Under the pieces are notes generated by a model, which was not told the origin of the DNA, ran no database searches, and saw nothing but the letters and a program-made list of their open reading frames with translations. This document shows positions 1-5,489 of a stretch of 6,619 nucleotides of DNA, in pieces. Position 1 is the first letter of the stretch; the number at the start of each line of letters is the position of its first letter. Origin of the DNA: CAYONQ01 sp964405375 (lineage in GTDB: Bacteria; Planctomycetota; Phycisphaerae; Sedimentisphaerales; Anaerobacaceae); the NCBI GenBank assembly GCA_964405375.1, contig CAYONQ010000109.1:1-6619 (forward strand), written 5' to 3'. The position numbers and the translations under genes were made by a program.

Positions 1-133
1 AACCCACATCCCACCTTAAAATAAACCCCAAATTCCCCCTATTTTTTAAAATTCCGGATAATCCCAGTCTTATTACTGTCGCTTATATACGGCAGTGCGA
101 GCTACCCTGTTATCCCTCAACCCAAATCGGCCT
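1..133. other. Left edge, no recognisable gene
   Basis: This AT-rich stretch lies downstream of the 136-residue protein gene. I see no coding frame with a start and family features, no RNA gene, and no convincing stem with a U-run. A plus-strand open frame beginning at 95 is an antisense shadow of the small gene. Confidence 0.5.
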
Positions 134-544
134 TTAATACCAGACCGTAATTATAATATTGGGCTCGGTCTTTTTGCCCTGTATCTCCCCCACGATAGTG
201 TTGGTCTGTTTTATCGAGATGTCCGGATTGTCCTTCAGCCACTTGGTGATTTGCTCATCAAGGAACTCGATAGCACCGCCGTGCAGCTTTGTAAAGAAGG
301 TCTTTACGCCCGTAACTCGTTCACCGGCAGCTGTCTTCTCGGCCGGCTTCTGCTCAACCGGTCTCTTTTCGACCGGTCTGGTCGGCTGAGCGGTAACCTT
401 GACTTCCGGGACCTCCGCCGCAGCAGGGCCGCCTAAATTCAAAGGCGAATGTGAAACGCCTGCGCCGCCCGTATCTTCAGTGTCGAAGGAAATCGGCTTA
501 TCAGGATTTTTCCCGCCGGAATTGCTAATTTCAATATCATCCAT
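134..544 (-). CDS. Small protein of unknown function with disordered Pro-rich N-terminus and compact C-terminal domain
   Basis: The product has 136 residues and I do not recognise it as a named family. Residues 1-75 are acidic, then rich in Pro, Lys, Glu and Ala (repeated PVEK/PVEQ/PAEK-like units at about 57-70), as in a disordered linker. Residues 79-136 look folded: VKTFFTK, an amphipathic helix (AIEFLDEQITKWLKDN), a strand (ISIKQTNTIVGEI) and a hydrophobic end (NIIITVWY). This strand-helix-strand-strand order recalls small Cse60-like proteins of Bacillus, but the likeness is only by eye. It has no signal peptide or membrane segment, so it is probably cytoplasmic. I chose the ATG at 544 over the TTG two codons upstream because GGAG lies 8 bases before it. 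It follows the secretin gene on the same strand after a 104-base gap that holds a candidate promoter, so a functional link is possible but unproven. Confidence 0.72.
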   Translation of the reverse strand: MDDIEISNSGGKNPDKPISFDTEDTGGAGVSHSPLNLGGPAAAEVPEVKVTAQPTRPVEKRPVEQKPAEKTAAGERVTGVKTFFTKLHGGAIEFLDEQITKWLKDNPDISIKQTNTIVGEIQGKKTEPNIIITVWY

Positions 545-591
545 AAGCAACTCTCCGCTAAAAATTAAATCTTAATGGCGTTACTTCGGAA

Positions 592-620
592 ATGATACGG
601 CAGGGTTAGCCGTCAGGCAA
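592..620 (-). promoter_or_regulatory. Candidate sigma70-type promoter for the 136-residue protein gene
   Basis: Read on the minus strand, TTGCCT (615-620) and TATCAT (592-597) are separated by exactly 17 bases, matching the consensus at 4 of 6 and 5 of 6 positions. The predicted start near 585 gives a leader of about 40 bases that contains the GGAG of the downstream gene. A short ACGGC/GCCGT hairpin (597-613) falls in the spacer. It has no U-run, so I do not call it a terminator. Confidence 0.35.
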
Positions 621-648
621 GAATAAAAGCTCAATTTAGGGGATTCTG

Positions 649-2085
649 TCATTTATTTTGTGTGCTACTTTTGGCCCTTTTTGGTTTGGTCTTGGTCCTG
701 GCCTTTTCTATACCTGTCTTAAGCCGCTCAAATTCATCCCGGATGGCCTGCTGGTTAGACCGGTCGTTATATCCGGCATCATCGAACGGCTCCGTCGGTA
801 CTTCTTGCAGCTCGGCTTCATACTCCGGCCTGGCAAATTTTCGCCTCACTTCTTCCGTCATCTCAGCGTGCCTGACTCCACCGGATGAAATGCTCGGCGT
901 AAGAATAAAAATAAGTTCCTTGGAGCTTTCTTCAAAATCCTTACTTGAGAACAGTACGCCGATAATCGGAATGTCCTTGAGGAAAGGCACGCCGCGGATT
1001 ACCCCCCGCTCTTCGGTCTTTCTAATGCCGCCGATAATCAAGCTATCACCGGGTTTTATCCGGTTTTCCGCAACCTCGATAGAACGTTCGGTAATAATCG
1101 ACACCTGGACAACTCCTTTCGGCTTGGAGCTTGAACTAAGTTTTATCGTAGTAGCAAGACCTATGGAGCCGTCTGCGAAAACATTAGGAGTTACTTCAAG
1201 AGTGTCTTCTACCCACTGATACTCGGTTATAGAATATGGTAAGACATCCCTTTCTGTAACTATCCTTTCGACTGGGATGTTATCCCTTGAGCTGATTTTT
1301 GCTTTTTGACCGTTTACGGTCTCAAGAGTAGGATTCATCAGAATTTTGAGGTATCCTCTTGAGATGAGCATATCCACGACGGCCCTTAACTGATGACCAG
1401 GAACACCCTGGTTTCTCCAATAGCCCAGGTTAAATCCGAAAGCGGAACGCTTGGACTCCCGCAGAGAAGCACCAGGGAAGGTTGGCAGGTAATCTGTTTT
1501 CATTGTACCATCCGGCAATTTAGAGTATTCTGCCCTGCCGCCGACTGTTATTCTTTCGCCAAACAAGTTTTCTATCAGGAGCGTGGTTTCCCAGTCCATT
1601 GTCACGTCAGCAAAACGCTCAAGAATGATGCAGTCAACGTTTACCTGAATAGGCGGAACATCAACCCTCTCCAGGAAATCAAGGGCGGCCCGGGCCTCAT
1701 CAGAGCTCGGGCATTTTATGATTAGCTGGTTAGTTGCGGCGTTGGCGCTCGCCTCGTAGCCAAGCTGTTCATTAAGCAAACTGGCAAGTTTATCGGGCGG
1801 GTGATTCCTCGTAAAATAAAACAGCTTCGCATCTTCTTTGCCTGATATGATTTCGGGAGGCGCCAGATATATCGCCGGCAGGGGATTGTCAACGTTAGGG
1901 TTTTCTTTAATCTGCCTTATCTCATTTAGTATTTCTTCGGTTTGAATTTCAACCGGCTTTTCAGCAAAGTAATCCCCGCAGCCCCCCATCCATAGCATAA
2001 TCGCCGCAGCCAAAACCCCGATTATCCCCCCCTTACAGGTGGTTCGCCGCCTCTTACCCCTCGTAGGTACTATAGCTATCCTCAT
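649..2085 (-). CDS. Short secretin-family outer-membrane lipoprotein (type II/III secretion system GspD/PilQ-like)
   Basis: The 478-residue protein has a basic N-terminus, a hydrophobic stretch (about 20-33) and a lipobox MGGC with Cys36, so it is predicted to be an exported lipoprotein. Residues about 85-145 (FYFTRNHPPDKLASLL, then NQLIIKCPSSDEARAALDFL) resemble a secretin N1-type ring domain. Residues about 145-400 match the secretin core: PPIQVNVDCIILE, NPTLETVNGQKAKI, the IKPGDSLIIGGI segment (343-354) and the diagnostic VPFLKDIPIIGVLF segment (366-379). The tail (about 400-478) is charged and Lys-rich. It is much shorter than typical GspD (about 650 residues), with one N-domain, and no ATPase, pilin or GspC-type genes lie nearby. 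The ATG at 2085 is preferred over the one at 2100, because GGAG sits 9 bases upstream and the predicted transcript starts close to 2100. What it exports cannot be read from here. Confidence 0.9.
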   Translation of the reverse strand: MRIAIVPTRGKRRRTTCKGGIIGVLAAAIMLWMGGCGDYFAEKPVEIQTEEILNEIRQIKENPNVDNPLPAIYLAPPEIISGKEDAKLFYFTRNHPPDKLASLLNEQLGYEASANAATNQLIIKCPSSDEARAALDFLERVDVPPIQVNVDCIILERFADVTMDWETTLLIENLFGERITVGGRAEYSKLPDGTMKTDYLPTFPGASLRESKRSAFGFNLGYWRNQGVPGHQLRAVVDMLISRGYLKILMNPTLETVNGQKAKISSRDNIPVERIVTERDVLPYSITEYQWVEDTLEVTPNVFADGSIGLATTIKLSSSSKPKGVVQVSIITERSIEVAENRIKPGDSLIIGGIRKTEERGVIRGVPFLKDIPIIGVLFSSKDFEESSKELIFILTPSISSGGVRHAEMTEEVRRKFARPEYEAELQEVPTEPFDDAGYNDRSNQQAIRDEFERLKTGIEKARTKTKPKRAKSSTQNK

Positions 2086-2094
2086 AACCCTACA

Positions 2095-2098
2095 CTCC
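2095..2098 (-). promoter_or_regulatory. Shine-Dalgarno GGAG that decides the secretin start
   Basis: GGAG lies 9 bases upstream of the ATG at 2085, while the in-frame ATG at 2100 has no such site before it and would lie at the very 5' end of the predicted transcript. Starting at 2085 also gives a more usual lipoprotein signal sequence. Confidence 0.5.
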
Positions 2099-2105
2099 AT
2101 AAGGT

Positions 2106-2133
2106 ATTATAATCCTGTTCTCTTCATATGCAA
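2106..2133 (-). promoter_or_regulatory. Sigma70-type promoter of the secretin gene
   Basis: On the minus strand a perfect TATAAT (2106-2111) follows a weak -35 box TTGCAT (2128-2133) after 16 bases. The predicted start is around 2097-2100. ATTATAAT (2106-2113) is a palindrome, so a TATAAT also reads on the plus strand, but no good -35 accompanies it in the rimO direction. Confidence 0.5.
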
Positions 2134-2139
2134 GCATAT
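2126..2139. promoter_or_regulatory. Palindrome in divergent spacer, possible operator
   Basis: ATATGC-AA-GCATAT is a perfect inverted repeat with 6-base arms and a 2-base centre. It covers the -35 box of the secretin promoter and lies upstream of rimO. A dimeric regulator binding here could block transcription of the secretin gene. In AT-rich spacer DNA a palindrome of this size can also occur by chance. Confidence 0.25.
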
Positions 2140-2220
2140 TCTCTGGAATTCTGTCTTTATGTCCCTATTCGAGTGAAAACATTAGACCAAATAGCGTTTT
2201 TTTGCTAATTTCACAGGGCT

Positions 2221-3567
2221 ATGACAAAAAAACGCAAACAAAGACCTGTAACAGTCGGCTTTATAGCGCTGGGCTGTCCCAAGAACATTGTTGATAGCGA
2301 AAGGATGCTGGCCGAAATCGCCACCGCTGGTTTCCTAATCACCGCCGAGCCGGAAACCGCCGACGTAGTTGTCATCAATACCTGCGGCTTTATCGCCCCC
2401 GCCAAGGCCGAGGCCCTCGAGGCAATAAAAAACGCCGTCAACTGCAAACTAAACAGCACCGTAAAAAAAGTGATTGTCGCAGGATGTCTGCCGGAAAGAC
2501 TGGGCACAGAGCTATTTAACGAGGCAGATGGCATCGATGCCATTGTCGGTCTTGGACAGCGAGACAACATAGCGAAGATAATCGAAAAGACCCTTACCGC
2601 TCAGCGGCCGGCTGATTTTATGGATAAATCGCCGCACCGCATCAGTGACGATAGAACCAGATTGCTCATTACCCCACGCCATTGGGCATATCTCAGAATC
2701 AGCGAGGGCTGCGACCATAAATGCTCCTTTTGCACAATACCGGCAATCAGAGGCCGATTCCGCAGTAAGCCCAAAGAACTGATTCTCGCCGAAGCGGCCG
2801 AGCTGGTCTCGGCGGGTGCGGTTGAGCTAAATGTAATCGCACAGGATACCACCAATTGGGGCCGTGATTTGAAGATAAAAGATGGATTGGCCATTCTTGC
2901 AGGCGAGCTTGAAAAAATCCCCGACTTGGCGTGGATTAGACTGATGTATCTATACCCTGCGGCAATCACAGACCGGTTAATCGAGACCGTCGCAGAAAGT
3001 AGAAAAATCGTCCACTACCTCGACATCCCTATTCAGCATATAAACAATGATATCTTAAAGAATATGCACCGCGCCGATACTAAGGAACGCATCTGCCGGC
3101 TGGTCGAAGACATACGATTGAAAATCCCCAACATCGTATTGCGGACGACCCTGATAGTTGGTTTTCCAGGTGAGACCGACCGGCAGTTCAACGAGCTTCT
3201 AAACTTTGTCAAATGGGCCAAATTCGACTGCCTGGGCTGCTTCAAATTCTATCCCGAGTCCGGCACAGCAGCGGCCAAGATGCCAAACCAGCTCCCCGAC
3301 CACATAAAACAACAGCGACTCGAACAGCTTATGCTCACCCAGCAGGAAATCGCTTTCGCCGGAAACAAAAACAGAATTGGCAGTAAGCTTACCTGCCTGG
3401 TCGATTCAGTTGACAGTGAGGGTATTGGTCGAGGACGCTTTTACGGCCAGGCGCCTGACATCGACAGCACCTGCATCATAAAAAGCTGCTCGGCAAATCC
3501 CGGTGATTTCATCGAGACCAAAGTCGTTGCAACAAACCGTTACGACTTGCTCGTTGAGCAAATTTAG
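2221..3567 (+). CDS. rimO: Ribosomal protein S12 methylthiotransferase RimO
   Basis: The 448-residue product is of normal length for RimO, a radical-SAM enzyme with two 4Fe-4S clusters that methylthiolates a conserved aspartate of ribosomal protein S12 in the cytoplasm. The N-terminal UPF0004 domain shows LGCPKNIVDSE (17-27), the signature that separates RimO from MiaB, with cluster cysteines Cys19, Cys55 and Cys89. The radical-SAM domain has CxxxCxxC at Cys164, Cys168 and Cys171 within EGCDHKCSFCTIPAIRGRFRS. A C-terminal TRAM domain (about 383-448) holds GRGRFYGQAPDID and ends in RYDLLVEQI, both RimO-like. The ATG at 2221 is the only reasonable start, because a stop codon lies just upstream in frame. 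Its ribosome site is weak (AGGG only 3 bases away). The next gene starts 38 bases after the stop, so the two are probably cotranscribed. Confidence 0.97.
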   Translation: MTKKRKQRPVTVGFIALGCPKNIVDSERMLAEIATAGFLITAEPETADVVVINTCGFIAPAKAEALEAIKNAVNCKLNSTVKKVIVAGCLPERLGTELFNEADGIDAIVGLGQRDNIAKIIEKTLTAQRPADFMDKSPHRISDDRTRLLITPRHWAYLRISEGCDHKCSFCTIPAIRGRFRSKPKELILAEAAELVSAGAVELNVIAQDTTNWGRDLKIKDGLAILAGELEKIPDLAWIRLMYLYPAAITDRLIETVAESRKIVHYLDIPIQHINNDILKNMHRADTKERICRLVEDIRLKIPNIVLRTTLIVGFPGETDRQFNELLNFVKWAKFDCLGCFKFYPESGTAAAKMPNQLPDHIKQQRLEQLMLTQQEIAFAGNKNRIGSKLTCLVDSVDSEGIGRGRFYGQAPDIDSTCIIKSCSANPGDFIETKVVATNRYDLLVEQI

Positions 3568-3605
3568 GATTGAATCGTATCTGGAATAGGGGTAAACTTG
3601 CCGCT

Positions 3606-4211
3606 ATGCTGAAACTCATTCCGAACATCTTGACCTTCGGCCGACTCATTTTAACTATCGTTTTTTTGGTTATGATTCTTTATTCGCCCTATGCTGGAAA
3701 CAGACCGCTACTCTTATATGTTGCCTTTGCCATTTTTGTTATTGCCGGTCTCACCGACATTGTTGACGGCCCCATCGCCAGAAAATTAAACGTTACCAGC
3801 AAATTTGGCCGGATGCTGGACCCGCTGGCCGACAAAGTCCTTATCTGCGGCGCCTTTGTATGCTTTGCGATAGTCAAAGAGCCGGTGCTTTTCAATTTTG
3901 GACCGGCTATAATGGCTACAATTCGCTGGTCGGTGGCCGGTATCCTGATTTTAAGAGAGGCCTACGTTACCACACTGCGTCATATCGCCGAGGCCAGAGG
4001 CGTCAACTTCGCCGCCACCTTCTCAGGCAAAATCAAGATGTTCCTGCAATCCTTTGCCATCGGGACGGTAATTATAAAAGCCGCTCACGTTCAAACGACC
4101 GCCTGGGAACACTGGTTCACAACGGTAACATTTTTGATTATGCTGATAGTTACCGTTATTTCAGGTATAAGAGCAACTCAGCGAAGCTGCTGGAAACGGG
4201 CGGCAAACTAA
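3606..4211 (+). CDS. pgsA: CDP-alcohol phosphatidyltransferase, probable PgsA (phosphatidylglycerophosphate synthase)
   Basis: The 201-residue integral membrane enzyme probably makes phosphatidylglycerophosphate from CDP-diacylglycerol and glycerol-3-phosphate. The family motif DxxDGxxARx8GxxxDxxxD is complete: Asp51, Asp54-Gly55, Ala58-Arg59, Gly68, Asp72 and Asp76. The N-terminus (LIPNILTFGRLILT), the REAYVTTLRHIAEARG stretch (117-132) and GKIKMFLQ (141-148) are PgsA-like. Hydrophobic segments lie at about 10-28, 35-50, 77-92, 102-117, 147-160 and 171-188. A TTG at 3570 could add 12 residues (it sits 2 bases after the rimO stop, next to TAGGA). I prefer the ATG at 3606 because family members begin there, although its AGGGG is rather far (13 bases). 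Other CDP-alcohol transferases share the motif, so the substrate is inferred. Its stop codon is part of the left CTAAG repeat of the downstream element. Confidence 0.92.
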   Translation: MLKLIPNILTFGRLILTIVFLVMILYSPYAGNRPLLLYVAFAIFVIAGLTDIVDGPIARKLNVTSKFGRMLDPLADKVLICGAFVCFAIVKEPVLFNFGPAIMATIRWSVAGILILREAYVTTLRHIAEARGVNFAATFSGKIKMFLQSFAIGTVIIKAAHVQTTAWEHWFTTVTFLIMLIVTVISGIRATQRSCWKRAAN

Positions 4212-4392
4212 GAGCCTATCCGAATAACCGGGTCGTTATGAGGCCGAGCGAAAAGTTCGAGGCCAAGGCGGCAGGGGCAAAATCGCCGCAGGCGTAGCCA
4301 AAGCTACGTTGAGGACGATTTTGACTCGACAACGCAGGCATCGGACTTTGCAGCCAGCCGCAATAGAGTGGGTTATTCGGATAGGCTCTAAG
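4208..4392. repeat. MITE-like inverted-repeat element between convergent genes
   Basis: AGCCTATCCGAATAACC at 4213-4229 recurs as its exact reverse complement at 4371-4387, giving perfect 17-base terminal inverted repeats around a 175-base unit. Both outer edges carry the 5-base direct repeat CTAAG (4208-4212 and 4388-4392), which resembles a target-site duplication. The centre has nested pairing: CAAAATCG (4278-4285) with CGATTTTG (4316-4323), enclosing CGTAGC-CAAA-GCTACG (4293-4308). There is no transposase and no room for one. It could be a non-autonomous transposable element, a chromosomal palindromic repeat family, or a long structured transcript end for pgsA and thi4. No U-run follows either arm, so a simple terminator is unlikely. 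Confidence 0.7.
4293..4308. repeat. Central hairpin of the inverted-repeat element
   Basis: CGTAGC-CAAA-GCTACG is a 6-bp stem with a 4-base loop near the middle of the element. It is nested inside the CAAAATCG/CGATTTTG pairing, so the whole unit can fold as one long interrupted hairpin in either strand's transcript. Confidence 0.55.
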
Positions 4393-4408
4393 CGTCGTCG
4401 TTTTTAGT

Positions 4409-5161
4409 CTAAATCCCTAATTTGTCTTTTGTTAATTCGGCGACCTTCCTGCCGGATTTCAGCATACCGCCGAAAATTGGTCCCATCCGAGGCAGATTAT
4501 ATACGTCGCAGACCGACATACCCGCAACAAAAAGCCCAGGGAAGACCTGGCCGGTCTTCTCAACTACGCCGGCCTCTGATACCTCGACGTTCATAAAATG
4601 CTCTTGAAGCTGGTTCGGGAAAAGCTCGGGGCTTCTTCTTTTGAGCATAGCAACCAGCTCCGCCGGGTGGCCGGTGGCGTCAATCGTATATTTAGCGCTG
4701 ATGCAGAAGGGGTCAACGTGCAGACCAAGCGTTCTTACCGCCGCATTATTGACCACCACGCCTTTGACCGCCTCGTCAATCAGAATGATATCCTCAACCT
4801 CAATGAGGTTGAATATCTCGACACCGGCCTTTTTCGCACCATAGGCCAGGGCCGTTGCGAACTCTATTGAATCTGCCGTGATTAAACCACCCTGTTTTTC
4901 CGTCCTGACACCGATTTCGTCGAGTATATCAGTGTCCTCGAATGTAACGACATTGCAGCCCGCCGCCCCTCCCCAGATGCCGCCCCCTATGGACAGTTTC
5001 TTTTCTATTATCGTCGTTTTGACGCCTGATTTGGCAAGATATAAGCCGGCTGCCAGACCGGCCGGCCCGGCACCGACTATTACCACATCGTTATCAAGAT
5101 GCCCAACCAACCTTTCGTTGTACTTGTTGAGAATCGCCTTCGAGATTTCGACCTCTTTCAT
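4409..5161 (-). CDS. thi4: Thiamine thiazole synthase Thi4, sulfide-dependent histidine type
   Basis: The 250-residue Thi4-family protein makes the adenylated thiazole precursor of thiamine from NAD, glycine and a sulfur source. The dinucleotide-binding motif VVIVGAGPAGLAAG (26-39) is followed by GGGIWGGA (59-66), ATGH (162-165) and a C-terminal RMGPIFGGMLKSGRKVA segment (225-241), all in the family's order. At the position of the sulfur-donating cysteine of yeast Thi4 this protein reads GLHVDP, with His148, as in methanogen enzymes that use free sulfide and turn over repeatedly. Some members of this family were named ribose-1,5-bisphosphate isomerase, but the riboswitch supports thiamine synthesis. 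The ATG at 5161 is chosen because TAGGAG lies 7 bases upstream. An upstream in-frame start at 5206 would lie inside the leader terminator. The gene converges on pgsA. Confidence 0.95.
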   Translation of the reverse strand: MKEVEISKAILNKYNERLVGHLDNDVVIVGAGPAGLAAGLYLAKSGVKTTIIEKKLSIGGGIWGGAAGCNVVTFEDTDILDEIGVRTEKQGGLITADSIEFATALAYGAKKAGVEIFNLIEVEDIILIDEAVKGVVVNNAAVRTLGLHVDPFCISAKYTIDATGHPAELVAMLKRRSPELFPNQLQEHFMNVEVSEAGVVEKTGQVFPGLFVAGMSVCDVYNLPRMGPIFGGMLKSGRKVAELTKDKLGI

Positions 5162-5191
5162 TTTTGGTCTCCTATAAAATTGTGTTTGCCC

Positions 5192-5225
5192 AAAATAAAA
5201 ACGCACCCCTGCAAAAGAAGTGCGC
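5192..5225 (-). terminator. Intrinsic terminator in the thi4 leader (riboswitch expression platform)
   Basis: On the minus strand GCGCACTTC (5217-5225) pairs with GGGGTGCGT (5201-5209), giving a 9-bp stem with three G-U pairs and a 7-base loop. The run TTTTTATTTT (5192-5201) follows directly. It lies after the TPP aptamer and before the thi4 start, so it would stop transcription when thiamine pyrophosphate is bound. Confidence 0.82.
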
Positions 5226-5252
5226 CCAATCTCAACTTATGCCTTCCTTCGC
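5211..5252 (-). promoter_or_regulatory. Candidate antiterminator pairing of the thi4 riboswitch
   Basis: GCGAAGGAAG (5243-5252), the conserved 3' end of the aptamer, can form 10 continuous pairs, two of them G-U, with CTTCTTTTGC (5211-5220), which covers the terminator loop and the top of its 5' arm. The two structures share 5217-5220, and the pairing also takes bases needed by the folded aptamer. Antiterminator and ligand-bound fold therefore appear mutually exclusive. This was found by hand, without an energy calculation. Confidence 0.55.
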
Positions 5253-5333
5253 AGGTATTATCCTGATCAGGTTCAAGGGTCAAGCTCTCAGCCTCAGCCG
5301 AATCAACGCCCGGCCTCAGCTCCCCTGGCAAAA
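5237..5333 (-). ncRNA. TPP riboswitch (thi-box) aptamer
   Basis: The minus strand carries the thi-box consensus in order: GGGGAGC, CTGAGA (5286-5291), ACCC, then AACCTGATC, GGATAATACC and GCGAAGG. P1 is closed by TGCC (5327-5330) with GGCA (5240-5243). P5 forms from CAGG (5262-5265) and CCTG (5252-5255), compared with CTGG and CCAG in the E. coli thiM riboswitch, a compensated change that supports real structure. The P3 arm has GCCG/CGGC around a variable loop. It senses thiamine pyrophosphate and sits directly upstream of thi4. Confidence 0.96.
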
Positions 5334-5351
5334 CCGAATTTTGTCTAACAC

Positions 5352-5380
5352 ATTCTAATATCCTTCGATAATTGCCACAA
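5352..5380 (-). promoter_or_regulatory. Candidate promoter for the thi4 riboswitch transcript
   Basis: On the minus strand TTGTGG (5375-5380) and TAGAAT (5352-5357) are 17 bases apart, matching the consensus at 3 and 5 positions. The predicted start near 5345 lies about 12 bases before the P1 stem of the aptamer, which is the expected place. Confidence 0.5.
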
Positions 5381-5422
5381 GGATTTTTTTGCGCTTTTGC
5401 TAATAAAGATACAGACCCTTCA

Positions 5423-5451
5423 TTGACATATTCGAGTTTTCAAGTTATGAT
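5423..5451 (+). promoter_or_regulatory. Strong sigma70-type promoter of dnaE
   Basis: A perfect -35 box TTGACA (5423-5428) is followed after exactly 17 bases by TATGAT (5446-5451), 5 of 6 matches. The predicted start near 5458 gives a leader of about 30 bases containing GAAGGA, 11 bases before the dnaE ATG. Confidence 0.72.
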
Positions 5452-5489
5452 GTCGGCGCTAATCATAGTTTTGAAGGACTGTTTAACCT

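Noticed and set aside
103..117. 15 bases matching the core of the I-SceI homing endonuclease site (TACCCTGTTATCCCT)
   Set aside because: The outer bases of the 18-base site do not match, and there is no intron, homing gene or other sign of a mobile intron here. It is most likely coincidence.
95..436. Plus-strand open frame of 113 codons
   Set aside because: It is antisense to the small protein gene, which has a good ribosome site. The plus frame has no family resemblance.
597..613. Short ACGGC/GCCGT hairpin between the secretin gene and the small gene
   Set aside because: The stem is only 5 bp and has no U-run, so it cannot be supported as a terminator.
662..1219. Plus-strand open frame of 185 codons
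   Set aside because: It is fully antisense to the secretin gene, whose protein is clearly recognisable. It is Ser-rich and shadow-like.
3860..4297. Plus-strand open frame overlapping pgsA in another frame and running into the repeat element
   Set aside because: The pgsA frame has the complete catalytic motif, so the other frame is a shadow. Only its last part inside the element was kept, as a separate low-level finding.
5291..5319. Direct repeat GCCTCAG, 15 bases apart, within the riboswitch
   Set aside because: It lies in the P2/P3 part of the TPP aptamer and is explained by that structure's conserved and paired bases.
5164..5358. Plus-strand open frame of 64 codons across the thi4 leader
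   Set aside because: It is antisense to the TPP riboswitch and terminator, whose conserved sequence explains the region.
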